NCBI RefSeq assembly: GCF_900604945.1
Contig: NZ_UWPB01000002.1
Coordinates: 744,001 to 808,000, forward strand
Length of the DNA stretch: 64,000 nucleotides
Direction of reading: 5' to 3'
Source: Ruminococcus sp. Marseille-P6503
GTDB lineage: Bacteria > Bacillota > Clostridia > Oscillospirales > Ruminococcaceae
The position numbers and the translations under genes are program-made. This document shows, piece after piece, positions 1-8,392 of the stretch. The stretch's first letter is position 1. The number at the start of each line of letters is the position of its first letter. The notes below the pieces were generated by a model. The model saw nothing but the letters and a program-made list of their open reading frames with translations. It made no database searches and was not told the origin of the DNA.

Positions 1-383
1 AGACTCTTAATATCGAGGCGCTTACGATGATCGATATGGCAAAGAAGGATATTCTGCCGGCTGCGGCTACATACATCAAGGAGCTTGCAAAGACTGCGGA
101 GCTTGCAAAGGGCTGCGGCGCGGACGACAGCTTTGAAACCGATATGGTCAAGAGATTGTCGACGCTTGCCGCTCAGACTTACAAGAAGCTGGGCGCGCTG
201 GAGGACGCTGTAGTTAAGTGCCATGAGATCGAGGACGTTCAGGAGCTTGCGGCGTATTATCACGACGTGGTGTTTACGGCAATGGGCGAGCTGAGAGCGT
301 CAGCCGATGAAATTGAAACGCTGGTAGGAGAGAAGTACTGGCCGTATCCTACATATGGACAGCTGCTGTTCTACGTTAAATAA
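1..383 (+). CDS. glnN: Glutamine synthetase type III, C-terminal fragment
   Basis: The gene enters from the left edge, and the frame is open back to base 3. The visible 126 or so residues contain LNIEALTMIDMA followed by a long helical segment, and end in YWPYPTYGQLLFYVK. These features match the C-terminal end of the large (about 700 residue) GSIII family, which makes glutamine from glutamate and ammonia at the cost of ATP. The catalytic core lies outside the window. The next gene is an ammonium transporter with a PII domain, so the pair forms an ammonium uptake and assimilation unit. An in-frame ATG at 27 is internal, not a start. Confidence 0.85.
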   Translation, partial: TLNIEALTMIDMAKKDILPAAATYIKELAKTAELAKGCGADDSFETDMVKRLSTLAAQTYKKLGALEDAVVKCHEIEDVQELAAYYHDVVFTAMGELRASADEIETLVGEKYWPYPTYGQLLFYVK

Positions 384-490
384 TTCAGACAGTTTTAATA
401 TTATATTTTAATATATGTTCTTCTAATAAACTCCTATATACATATTTTTAACTTGCTAATATCGCTGCATTATATTTTAGATACACAATG

Positions 491-545
491 AGGTGTATAA
501 ATCCCGAGAACGATCGTTTTCGGAAGATTTATACACCTTTTTGTT
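491..545 (+). terminator. Strong stem-loop with U-tract between glnN and amt (terminator or attenuator)
   Basis: The 13-nt arms at 491-503 and 526-538 pair perfectly. An inner stem (504-512 with 515-523, closing on AT) extends this to about 22 base pairs with a two-base AA bulge. It is followed by TTTTTGTTGTTGTT. The structure ends only about 13 bases before the amt SD. It can serve as the glnN terminator, or as an attenuator if amt is transcribed from upstream. Confidence 0.75.
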
Positions 546-565
546 GTTGTTGGGAGGAAAATAAT

Positions 566-2371
566 ATGACAGTATTAACGGATAACGTAATTCAACAAGC
601 GATAGACGCCGCAAAGGATGTTGGCTTCGGTATCTGGTTTTTGATAGCCGTTGGGCTTGTATTCTTTATGCAGGCAGGCTTTGCAATGGTTGAAACAGGT
701 TTCACCAGAGCGAAAAATGCCGGCAACATTATAATGAAAAATCTGATGGACTTCTGTATCGGTACGGTAATGTTCATCCTTATCGGTTTCAGTTTTCTCT
801 GCGGTGAGGACGTGGCGGGACTTATCGGAAAGCCCGGTTTTGACATTTTTACCGCATACGAAAATTTTGACTTTTCAAATTTTGTCTTTAACCTTGTATT
901 CTGCGCTACGGCGGCTACGATCGTATCGGGAGCCATGGCGGAAAGAACAAAATTTATTTCTTACTGTATCTATTCGGGAGTTATCAGCGCTCTCATCTAT
1001 CCTATCGAAGCGCACTGGATCTGGAGCGCGGACGGATGGCTTTATCAGATGGGATTCCACGATCTGTCGGGTTCCTGCGCGATCCATATGGTAGGAGGTA
1101 TTTCCGCACTCGTAGGCGCTAAGATCCTTGGACCAAGAATCGGTAAATTCAGTAAGACCTCTGACGGCGAAATCAAAGTACACGCTATACCCGGTCACAA
1201 CCTGACGATCGGAGCTCTTGGAGTATTTATTCTCTGGTTCGGCTGGTATGGTTTTAACCCGGCTGCTTCAAAATCAGTTGAAATGCTTGGCTCTATATTC
1301 CTTACTACAACGATTGCTCCTGCTGTTGCAACGGTAGTATGCATGATCTTCACATGGCTGAAATACGGCAAACCTGATGTTTCAATGTGCCTTAATGCTT
1401 CGCTTGCAGGACTTGTAGGAATTACGGCGGGATGCGACGTAATGGACGCTTTCGGAGCCCTTGCAGTCGGCATTGTTTCAGGATTGCTGGTATGCTTCGG
1501 CGTATGGTTCCTTGATTATAAGCTTCACGTTGACGACCCGGTTGGCGCGGTAGCGGTTCATATGTTCAACGGTATCTGGGGAACGATAGCGGTTGGTCTT
1601 TTTGCAACTGATACTACTCCCGGATTTGCAATCGCTCAGAACGGCGGCGCAAGCGGAATAAGCGGCAACGGATTATTCTATGGCGGCGGCTTTGAGCTGC
1701 TCGGCAAACAGTGTTTAGGCGTTCTGGCAGTAGGCGCATGGACGGCTATAACAATGATAATTGTATTTTTTGCAATCAAAAAAACCATTGGCCTGAGAGT
1801 TTCCGAGCAGGAAGAGATCCTCGGTCTGGACGCTACCGAGCATGGACTCGTTTCTTCCTATGCTGATTTTGCTCCCGCAATGGGCAGCGATATGTTGGGT
1901 TATACTAAGGATGACGCTAAGAGTGTGATAAAGGTGGACGCATCAACAGAGCCCAAGGTTCCTGTTGAAAAGGCTGTTCCCGTTGAAAATTACACAACGC
2001 CTAATCCTGACGGCTCTCCTAAGATCACAAAGGTAGTTGTTGTCTTTAAGCAGACAAAGCTTCAGGATCTCATTGCAGCAATGGAATCTATTGACGTGAC
2101 AGGTATTACTGTAACAAATGTGCTTGGCTGCGGTATGCAGAAAGGACAGCAGGAATATTACAGAGGAGCAGTTGTTGAAACAAACCTTTTGCCTAAGGTA
2201 AAGGCTGAAATTGTAGTATGCAAGGTTCCTGTCAGAACTGTTATCAATGCGGTTAAATCAGCGCTCTACACCGGACACATCGGCGACGGAAAGATATTTG
2301 TCTATGATATTGAAAACGTAATAAAGATCCGTACAGGTGAGGAAGGCTACGACGCTCTTCAGGATGAGTGA
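566..2371 (+). CDS. amt: Ammonium transporter fused to a C-terminal PII (GlnK-type) domain
   Basis: A 601-residue protein. Residues to about 420 form an Amt channel with about 11 membrane segments. The twin pore histidines are visible in SCAIHMVGG and AVAVHMFNG. After a linker, residues about 486-598 are a complete PII domain: GMQKG (Gln39), EYYRG T-loop, LLPKVK (Lys58), TGHIGDGKIFV and VIKIRTGE. Aligned without gaps to E. coli GlnB, T-loop Tyr51 is Val and position 49 is Ala, so uridylylation there is impossible. PII normally plugs Amt when 2-oxoglutarate is low; here the plug is tethered. The ATG at 566 is chosen because GGGAGG sits 8 nt upstream. An in-frame ATG at 488 lies in the terminator hairpin. 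Confidence 0.92.
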   Translation: MTVLTDNVIQQAIDAAKDVGFGIWFLIAVGLVFFMQAGFAMVETGFTRAKNAGNIIMKNLMDFCIGTVMFILIGFSFLCGEDVAGLIGKPGFDIFTAYENFDFSNFVFNLVFCATAATIVSGAMAERTKFISYCIYSGVISALIYPIEAHWIWSADGWLYQMGFHDLSGSCAIHMVGGISALVGAKILGPRIGKFSKTSDGEIKVHAIPGHNLTIGALGVFILWFGWYGFNPAASKSVEMLGSIFLTTTIAPAVATVVCMIFTWLKYGKPDVSMCLNASLAGLVGITAGCDVMDAFGALAVGIVSGLLVCFGVWFLDYKLHVDDPVGAVAVHMFNGIWGTIAVGLFATDTTPGFAIAQNGGASGISGNGLFYGGGFELLGKQCLGVLAVGAWTAITMIIVFFAIKKTIGLRVSEQEEILGLDATEHGLVSSYADFAPAMGSDMLGYTKDDAKSVIKVDASTEPKVPVEKAVPVENYTTPNPDGSPKITKVVVVFKQTKLQDLIAAMESIDVTGITVTNVLGCGMQKGQQEYYRGAVVETNLLPKVKAEIVVCKVPVRTVINAVKSALYTGHIGDGKIFVYDIENVIKIRTGEEGYDALQDE

Positions 2372-2443
2372 TATATGACCGGCGCCGCATAGCGCACATT
2401 CCAATTAATTTGCCCCCCATCCCACTTATAAATTACAGTTTGG

Positions 2444-2476
2444 GCCCGCTGCCGCGGAGAATTTCCGGCAGCGGGC
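2444..2476 (+). terminator. GC-rich stem-loop after amt
   Basis: Perfect 11-bp arms (2444-2454 and 2466-2476, GCCCGCTGCCG) enclose an 11-nt loop. There is no U-tract on either side, so factor-independent termination is uncertain. The rest of the 2372-2620 gap shows nothing codable. Confidence 0.45.
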
Positions 2477-2623
2477 TTCAGGCGTTGAATAAAATGCAAA
2501 CGGCGGAAAAAGTAGTCGGACGCCGTCTGAATATATTGTAACATATGGAATTATAAAGTCGTTCGCATACGTCGGGAAGCTTGCGTCAATAATTTATCCG
2601 TCGGCTGATAAAGGGAGTAAATG

Positions 2624-2664
2624 TTTGTGAAAAACTTGACAAAGCCCTGTATATAGGGTATAAT
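2624..2664 (+). promoter_or_regulatory. Consensus promoter of the aconitase operon with overlapping Rex-like palindrome
   Basis: TTGACA at 2636-2641, a 17-nt spacer and TATAAT at 2659-2664 form a perfect sigma-A promoter. An 18-bp palindrome at 2625-2642 (TTGTGAA-N4-TTGACAA) covers the -35. It matches 12 of 14 fixed positions of the clostridial Rex operator TTGTTAA-N4-TTAACAA. The spacer also holds CCCT-N6-AGGG (2645-2658). Redox repression of aconitase by Rex is inferred. Confidence 0.75.
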
Positions 2665-2698
2665 TACATTATATATTATTGAGAAGGGAATGTTTTGA

Positions 2699-4636
2699 AT
2701 GGGTTTGACACTTACAGAAAAAATCTTGAAAAATCATCTTGTTGACGGCGAATTTGTTAAGGGACAGGAAATCGGAATCAGAATCGACCAGACGCTGACT
2801 CAGGACGCTACCGGAACAATGGCATATTTGGAATTTGAGGCTATGGGTGTTCCGAGAGTAAAGACTGAGCGCTCTGTTGCTTATATCGACCACAACACGC
2901 TTCAGTCGGGCTTTGAAAATGCCGATGATCACCGTTTTATCGGCTCGGTAGCAAAAAAGCACGGCATTTATTTTTCCAGACCCGGAAACGGAATCTGCCA
3001 TCAGGTTCAGCTTGAAAGATTCGGCATTCCCGGAAAGACGCTTATCGGCTCTGACAGCCATACTCCTACCGGCGGCGGAATCGGAATGATAGCTATCGGC
3101 GCTGGCGGTCTTGACGTCGCGGTGGCAATGGGCGGCGGAGCATATTATATTACCTACCCTAAAATAGTTAAGGTGAATCTTACCGGAAAGCTTTCTCCGT
3201 GGGTTGCGGCAAAGGACGTTATTCTGGAGGTTCTCCGCAGACTGTCGGTAAAGGGCGGCGTAGGAAAGGTTATCGAGTATACCGGCGAGGGAGTCAGGAC
3301 GCTTTCGGTTCCGGAGCGCGCGACAATTACAAACATGGGGGCGGAGCTCGGAGCGACAACCTCTATTTTCCCGTCCGACGAAATTACCCGCGAGTTCCTG
3401 AAGGCGCAGGGCAGAGAGGACGTTTGGTGCGAGCTTAAGGCTGACGGCGACGCGGTTTACGACGAGATCGTTGATATTGACCTTTCGCAGATAGTTCCTA
3501 TGGCGGCTTGTCCTCATTCTCCCGACAACGTTAAGACCTGCGATGAGATAGGAAAGCTGAAGATAGATCAGGTTTGTATCGGCTCATGTACGAATTCCTC
3601 GTTTATGGATATGATGAAGGTCGCTTATATTTTAAAGGGAAAGACTGTTCACCCCGACGTATCACTTTCTATCGCTCCCGGTTCAAAGCAGGTGCTTAAT
3701 ATGCTGGCGCAGAACGGAGCCCTTGCCGATATGATAGACGCCGGAGCGAGAATACTGGAGTCAGCCTGCGGTCCCTGTATCGGAATGGGACAATCTCCTA
3801 ATTCAAAGGGCGTATCCCTGAGAACCTTTAACAGAAACTTTGAGGGACGTTCAGGCACAAAGGACGGACAGATATATCTGGTATCTCCCGAGCTTGCGGC
3901 GGTTTCGGCGCTGACCGGCTGCCTTACCGACCCGAGAACTCTGGGCGATATGCCTGAATTCAAGCTGCCCGAGCATTTTGTGATAAACGATAATATGATA
4001 GAGCCTCCCGCTCCCGTTGAGGAAATGGACAAGGTGGAGATTTTAAGAGGTCCGAACATCAAGCCGTTCCCGGAAACAGCTCCTCTTGACGAATCTATCG
4101 AATGTAAGGTATCGCTTAAAGTCGGCGACAATATAACTACAGACCATATCATGCCTGCGGGAGCTAAAATTCTTCCGCTCCGTTCAAATATTCCTGCAAT
4201 TTCCCAGCATTGCTTCACAGTGTGCGACGAGGAATTTCCAAGACGCGCAAAGAACATGGGCAAGTCGATCATTGTAGGCGGCTCCAACTACGGCCAGGGC
4301 TCGTCAAGAGAGCACGCGGCGCTTGCTCCTCTCTATCTCGGAATCAAGGCGGTGCTGGTAAAGAGCTTTGCGAGAATCCACAGAGCTAATCTTATCAACG
4401 CAGGTATTCTGCCGCTTACATTTGTAAACGAAGCTGATTACGACAAGATTTCACAGGGAGATGAAATCTTGCTTGCAGACGTAAGAAAGGCAATAGAGGA
4501 GGACAAGACTCAGCTTACCGTTGTAAACAAGACCACAGGCGCGGAAATCCCCGTTCTCTGCGAGCTTACAGGACGTACGAAGGATATTGTTCTTGCCGGA
4601 GGTTTGCTTGACTATACAAGAGAAAGCCTGAAATAA
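2699..4636 (+). CDS. acn: Aconitate hydratase (Aquifex-type, about 645 aa)
   Basis: Interconverts citrate and isocitrate through a [4Fe-4S] cluster. The cluster ligands are visible as Cys297 (GSCTNS) and Cys357/Cys360 (CGPCIG). Substrate-site motifs GSDSHTPTGGG (117-127) and, in the swivel domain, GGSNYGQGSSREHAAL are intact. The length fits the compact Aquifex-type aconitase rather than the 900-residue AcnA/AcnB. It heads an operon with a small membrane protein and icd, supplying isocitrate for 2-oxoglutarate; no citrate synthase is in view. The start ATG follows GAAGGGA. Cluster lability makes it oxygen-sensitive, as expected in an anaerobe. Confidence 0.93.
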   Translation: MGLTLTEKILKNHLVDGEFVKGQEIGIRIDQTLTQDATGTMAYLEFEAMGVPRVKTERSVAYIDHNTLQSGFENADDHRFIGSVAKKHGIYFSRPGNGICHQVQLERFGIPGKTLIGSDSHTPTGGGIGMIAIGAGGLDVAVAMGGGAYYITYPKIVKVNLTGKLSPWVAAKDVILEVLRRLSVKGGVGKVIEYTGEGVRTLSVPERATITNMGAELGATTSIFPSDEITREFLKAQGREDVWCELKADGDAVYDEIVDIDLSQIVPMAACPHSPDNVKTCDEIGKLKIDQVCIGSCTNSSFMDMMKVAYILKGKTVHPDVSLSIAPGSKQVLNMLAQNGALADMIDAGARILESACGPCIGMGQSPNSKGVSLRTFNRNFEGRSGTKDGQIYLVSPELAAVSALTGCLTDPRTLGDMPEFKLPEHFVINDNMIEPPAPVEEMDKVEILRGPNIKPFPETAPLDESIECKVSLKVGDNITTDHIMPAGAKILPLRSNIPAISQHCFTVCDEEFPRRAKNMGKSIIVGGSNYGQGSSREHAALAPLYLGIKAVLVKSFARIHRANLINAGILPLTFVNEADYDKISQGDEILLADVRKAIEEDKTQLTVVNKTTGAEIPVLCELTGRTKDIVLAGGLLDYTRESLK

Positions 4637-4655
4637 TATAGACAGGGGAATCGGC

Positions 4656-4832
4656 ATGATTGCGTCTGTACTGATATTAACGCTTATGCTGCTTATATCG
4701 GACAAGCTCCGCGTAAATCCGCTGAATCAAAAAAAGCTGAGCGTGAAAAAGCAGCTGCTCTTTATTCTGATTCTCGCTTTGCCCTATATCTTATATTTCG
4801 TTATTATGATGCTTTTTGCGTTAAGCTTTTAA
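4656..4832 (+). CDS. Small membrane protein (58 aa) between acn and icd
   Basis: A 58-codon frame begins with ATG at 4656 after an AGGGGAA ribosome-binding site and ends 17 nt before icd. It is predicted to have two membrane helices (residues 1-15 and about 34-57) joined by a basic linker containing [17 protein letters not shown]. Tight spacing on both sides means it is co-transcribed with two soluble TCA enzymes. I do not recognise the family. The hydrophobic-basic-hydrophobic pattern and the good SD argue that it is real. A transport or membrane-tethering role is possible but unsupported. Confidence 0.6.
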   Translation: MIASVLILTLMLLISDKLRVNPLNQKKLSVKKQLLFILILALPYILYFVIMMLFALSF

Positions 4833-4849
4833 AACAGGAGGAAAGTAAA

Positions 4850-6061
4850 ATGGCTAAAATTCAAATGAAAACACCCCTCGTCGAGATGGACGGCGACGAG
4901 ATGACCAGAATTATCTGGCAGGAGATCAAGGATATTCTTATCCTTCCTTATGTGGACCTTAAGTCTGAATATTATGATCTTGGTCTTGTCCACAGAAATG
5001 AAACAGACGATCAGGTAACGGTCGATTCCGCAAACGCTACCAAAAAGTACGGCGTTGCGGTAAAGTGCGCTACTATTACTCCTAACGCTGCAAGAATGCC
5101 GGAGTACAACCTCAAGGAAATGTGGAAATCCCCTAACGGTACTATCAGAGCAATGCTGGACGGCACGGTTTTCAGAACTCCTATCCTTGTAAAGGGAATA
5201 ACTCCGTATATCCCTACATGGACTAAGCCTATAACCATTGCCCGTCACGCTTACGGCGACGTTTACAAAAACGTTGAAATGAAGTGCCCCGAAGGCTCTA
5301 AGGCTGAACTGGTATGTACGGATAAGGACGGAAACGAAACGAGAGAAACGATCTACAGCTTTGAGTGCGACGGAATTATTCAGGGTCAGCATAACAAATC
5401 CTCGTCAATAGCCTCCTTTGCGAGAGCCTGCTTTAACTTTGCCCTTGACACAAAGCAGGACGTATGGTTCGCTACAAAGGATACTATCTCCAAGAAGTAC
5501 GACCATACCTTTAAGGACATTTTCCAGGAAATTTACGATAATGAATATAAGGAGAAGTTTGAGGCCGCCGGAATCGAGTATTTCTATACCCTTATCGACG
5601 ACGCGGTTGCAAGGGTAGTGCGTTCTGAGGGCGGATATATCTGGGCGTGCAAGAACTATGACGGCGACGTTATGAGCGACATGGTGGCTACCGCTTACGG
5701 CTCGCTGGCAATGATGACCTCGGTTCTGGTATCTCCCGACGGCGTTTACGAGTACGAGGCTGCTCACGGAACGGTACAGCGTCATTATTACAAGCACCTG
5801 AAAGGCGAAGAAACCTCGACAAACTCGGTAGCGACACTGTTTGCATGGACAGGAGCCCTCAGAAAAAGAGGAGAGCTTGACGGGCTTGCTGAGCTTGTTA
5901 ATTTTGCTGACTGCCTTGAAAAGGCGACAATTAAAACCATTGAGGACGGAGTTATGACCGGAGATCTGTATCTGCTTTCCAAGCTTGAGAACAAGAAAAA
6001 GGTCAATACCGAGGACTTCCTCAGGGCTGTGGACGAAAGATTAAAGGCAATGCTCGGCTGA
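4850..6061 (+). CDS. icd: NADP-dependent isocitrate dehydrogenase (homodimeric, eukaryote-like subfamily)
   Basis: Oxidatively decarboxylates isocitrate to 2-oxoglutarate. The 403-residue protein has the isocitrate-binding [16 protein letters not shown] segment, RHAYGD, the metal-binding NYDGDVMSD, and [11 protein letters not shown], whose Arg-His pair is typical of NADP rather than NAD specificity. AGGAGG precedes the ATG by 7 nt. Encoded directly after aconitase, it completes the oxidative half-TCA route to 2-oxoglutarate, matching the glutamine synthetase and Amt-PII genes upstream. The NADPH it makes can support biosynthesis. No sign of truncation. Confidence 0.94.
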   Translation: MAKIQMKTPLVEMDGDEMTRIIWQEIKDILILPYVDLKSEYYDLGLVHRNETDDQVTVDSANATKKYGVAVKCATITPNAARMPEYNLKEMWKSPNGTIRAMLDGTVFRTPILVKGITPYIPTWTKPITIARHAYGDVYKNVEMKCPEGSKAELVCTDKDGNETRETIYSFECDGIIQGQHNKSSSIASFARACFNFALDTKQDVWFATKDTISKKYDHTFKDIFQEIYDNEYKEKFEAAGIEYFYTLIDDAVARVVRSEGGYIWACKNYDGDVMSDMVATAYGSLAMMTSVLVSPDGVYEYEAAHGTVQRHYYKHLKGEETSTNSVATLFAWTGALRKRGELDGLAELVNFADCLEKATIKTIEDGVMTGDLYLLSKLENKKKVNTEDFLRAVDERLKAMLG

Positions 6062-6102
6062 TTAAGGGTCTTTATTGAATTTATTTAGATATTATCCATA
6101 GG

Positions 6103-6127
6103 GGGCGGATTTTTATCCGTCCTTTTA
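6103..6127 (+). terminator. Terminator between icd and rex
   Basis: An 8-bp stem (6103-6110 with 6115-6122, one G-U pair) has a TTTT loop and is followed by TTTTAT. It ends the acn-icd transcript shortly before the rex ribosome-binding site. Confidence 0.6.
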
Positions 6128-6154
6128 TGCGGTTTTAACGGAGTTGGAATTTTT

Positions 6155-6799
6155 ATGGCGAAAAACGGTTCTATATCTTCATCGGTAATAAAAAGACTTC
6201 CGAGGTATTACAGATTTTTGGGCGAGCTGAAAAAGCAGGGCGTTGACAGAATATCTTCCAGAGAGCTTTCGGCGCTGATGAAGCTGACTGCCTCCCAGAT
6301 AAGGCAGGACCTTAACTGCTTCGGCGGATTCGGTCAGCAGGGATATGGCTATCATGTAGACGAGCTGCACGGTGAAATAGGGAAAATTTTAGGCGTAGAC
6401 AAACATTTCAAGACGATACTTATCGGCGCGGGAAATCTTGGTCGCGCCATTGCGACTCATATCAATTTTGAGACCAGAGGCTGCAGGCTTATAGGGATTT
6501 TTGATATAAATCCGGATATAATCGGAAAAAGCGTGGGGAATCTGCAGATACGCCATGTAGACGAAATAGAGGACTTCTGCCGAGAAAATTCTCCGGCGGT
6601 GGCGGTTTTGTGTATTCCGAAGGCAACGACCCAGGAGATCGCGGATAAGCTTGTAAGTCTGGGACTGAAGGCATTCTGGAATTTCTCACACTATGATCTG
6701 AGTATCGAGTACGAAAACATAGTAGTTGAAAACGTTCATCTGGGGGACAGTCTTCTTACGCTTACCTACGGCGCCAATATTATTGACAATTCCGATTAA
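6155..6799 (+). CDS. rex: Redox-sensing transcriptional repressor Rex
   Basis: A 214-residue Rex. It has an N-terminal winged helix (RLPRYYRFLGELKKQG, then ASQIRQDLNCFGGFGQQGYGY) and a Rossmann fold with GAGNLGRAIA for NAD(H). The C-terminal swapped helix ends the chain. Rex releases DNA when NADH rises, derepressing fermentative and electron-sink genes. Two Rex-box-like palindromes lie within 4 kb on either side (2625-2642 and 8360-8377), each covering a -35 element, so its local regulon may include acn-icd and the dynamin operon. The start ATG follows GGAG with a 9-nt spacer. Confidence 0.95.
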   Translation: MAKNGSISSSVIKRLPRYYRFLGELKKQGVDRISSRELSALMKLTASQIRQDLNCFGGFGQQGYGYHVDELHGEIGKILGVDKHFKTILIGAGNLGRAIATHINFETRGCRLIGIFDINPDIIGKSVGNLQIRHVDEIEDFCRENSPAVAVLCIPKATTQEIADKLVSLGLKAFWNFSHYDLSIEYENIVVENVHLGDSLLTLTYGANIIDNSD

Positions 6800-7000
6800 A
6801 TATTTATTTTAGTATGGATTTGCCTTAAGAAAAAGCTGTATTGTTTTCAGAGCTGAAATGACGGCTGCTTTTAACGCCTTTGATAAAGCCCTCGTCGTTT
6901 TCTTAAACCGACAGGCAGAAAAGCTTCCTGAGGTTTTGCATACGATTATTGCCCGGTATTTCCTTAACAAAATATTTATCGTTTTTTGTTCGGATCTTTA

Positions 7001-7029
7001 TTGTAAGCGCTTGCTTGCTATAGTATAAT
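7001..7029 (+). promoter_or_regulatory. Promoter of the membrane GGDEF gene
   Basis: TTGTAA (7001-7006), a 17-nt spacer and TATAAT (7024-7029). Transcription would start near 7036, so the first usable ATG with an SD is at 7100. The preceding 6800-7000 holds no recognisable gene. Confidence 0.7.
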
Positions 7030-7099
7030 ATATAAATAAGTTTTATCTATCATGCAGTATGAATATAGTATTATATCCGCAATGAGAGGGATCCTGCAA

Positions 7100-8188
7100 A
7101 TGAAATCAACAGCAAAACTTGATATTTCGCGTTTTGTTAATATTTCACCCAAATATATGTATTTGTTTGCATACATATGCTGTCTGCTCGTTCACGGGGT
7201 ATTTCTTTTTTACTTCAGATATATAGGCGTTACAGAGATGATGTACTTCAATTTTTTCAGCGTGGCGATGTATCTCTGTTTTTCTCTAATGCTTTTCCGG
7301 GTGAAAAATCTAACGCCAATGACTTGCATGGCTCTGCTTGAAATAACGATCCATTCCATAGCCGCAACGGTTTATGTAGGCTGGGGCTTCGGGTTTGCTA
7401 TGTTTCTGGTATGCGTTGTGCCTGTTCCGTTTTTTATAAACTTTAAGAGAAACATTACGCCTTATATCATAACTCCGTTGATCGTAGCTGCTTTTATGGG
7501 ACTGAGGGTGTATACTGCTGACGAGGCGAACGTAGTATATCATCTGAACGACGAAACGTCGCAGATAATACTTTATATGTTCAACAGCTTTTTCGCGTTT
7601 CTGATGATTATCGGTATATCGGGGATATATAAGGTTTCAAGGCAGATATCTCAGAGACAGCTCAAAACTAAGAACGAAACGCTCAGTCGGCTTGCCGCAA
7701 TTGACCCGCTTACTCAGCTTTTCAACAGACGGGCAATGATGGATTTTTTTAAGCAGATACAGAGAAGCGCCGAGGCTGTTCACAGCAGATATATAATCGC
7801 AATGGGGGATATTGATTATTTTAGGGAAGTAAACAACACTTACGGTCACTTCTGCGGAGACGTGGTTTTAAAACGTGTTTCGGCAGTGATGAGCGAGCTT
7901 GTTCCGGCAGAGGGCTATGTATGCAGATGGGGCGGAGAAGAGCTGCTGTTTGCAGTGCCGAATACCGATATCGAAGCGGGCACGGAAATTGCAGTGAAGA
8001 TATGTGAAAAGATAAGAAGCATGAAATTCTGCTGCGGCGAAAGCAGCTTCGGAGTTACGATCACGATCGGCGTCTGCGAATGCGGAGAGGATATTCCGTA
8101 TGAGGAGGGTCTGAAAATTGCCGACCGTTATTTGTATGACGGTAAAAAACGCGGCAGAGACTGCGTAATAAACGGCGATATTCAATAA
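7100..8188 (+). CDS. Membrane-anchored GGDEF diguanylate cyclase
   Basis: A 362-residue protein. The N-terminal half has about six hydrophobic segments. The C-terminal domain begins at DPLTQLFNRRAMMDFF and carries GDIDYFREVNNTYGH and the active-site signature GGEEL, a functional GGDEF variant. It should make cyclic di-GMP from two GTP. The usual RxxD product-inhibition site five residues upstream is absent (PAEG there). The ATG at 7100 is chosen because GAGGGA lies 8 nt upstream. An in-frame ATG at 7052 has no SD and sits only about 16 nt from the predicted transcription start. The membrane part probably senses a signal, but no named sensor domain is recognised. Confidence 0.88.
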   Translation: MKSTAKLDISRFVNISPKYMYLFAYICCLLVHGVFLFYFRYIGVTEMMYFNFFSVAMYLCFSLMLFRVKNLTPMTCMALLEITIHSIAATVYVGWGFGFAMFLVCVVPVPFFINFKRNITPYIITPLIVAAFMGLRVYTADEANVVYHLNDETSQIILYMFNSFFAFLMIIGISGIYKVSRQISQRQLKTKNETLSRLAAIDPLTQLFNRRAMMDFFKQIQRSAEAVHSRYIIAMGDIDYFREVNNTYGHFCGDVVLKRVSAVMSELVPAEGYVCRWGGEELLFAVPNTDIEAGTEIAVKICEKIRSMKFCCGESSFGVTITIGVCECGEDIPYEEGLKIADRYLYDGKKRGRDCVINGDIQ

Positions 8189-8232
8189 GGATATTGATTT
8201 TCTTATGAGTATATGCTTTGATAATAAATCAG

Positions 8233-8268
8233 AAAACCTGCCGGATAATTAGGTTCGGCAGGTTTTTT
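8233..8268 (+). terminator. Intrinsic terminator of the GGDEF gene
   Basis: Arms AAAACCTGCCG (8233-8243) and CGGCAGGTTTT (8256-8266) enclose a 12-nt loop and run into a T-tract. Confidence 0.85.
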
Positions 8269-8359
8269 GTCTGAAATATGCCGCCAGTTGTGCATTGTGC
8301 ATTGATACTGACGGCTTATTTTGTGCAAAAGGGTAATTTTTCAAAGCGTTTTGTATAAA

Positions 8360-8392
8360 TTGTTGACTATTTAACAACAATTGTGATATAAT
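8360..8392 (+). promoter_or_regulatory. Promoter of the dynamin operon with overlapping Rex box
   Basis: TTGACT (8363-8368), an 18-nt spacer and TATAAT (8387-8392). The 18-bp palindrome at 8360-8377 (TTGTTGA-N4-TTAACAA) matches 13 of 14 fixed positions of the clostridial Rex operator and covers the -35. A leader of about 270 nt (about 8399-8669) follows before the first start codon. It contains several small hairpins, including CCCGG/CCGGG just upstream of the SD, but no riboswitch I can name. Confidence 0.75.

Noticed and set aside
488-565. Upstream ATG extending Amt by 26 residues
   Set aside because: It lies inside the terminator hairpin, has no SD, and the added peptide (rich in Arg and Cys) is unlike Amt N-termini.
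2669-3517. Long minus-strand open frame of 282 codons opposite aconitase
   Set aside because: Antisense shadow of a strongly conserved gene; the peptide is basic, low in recognisable motifs and has no SD.
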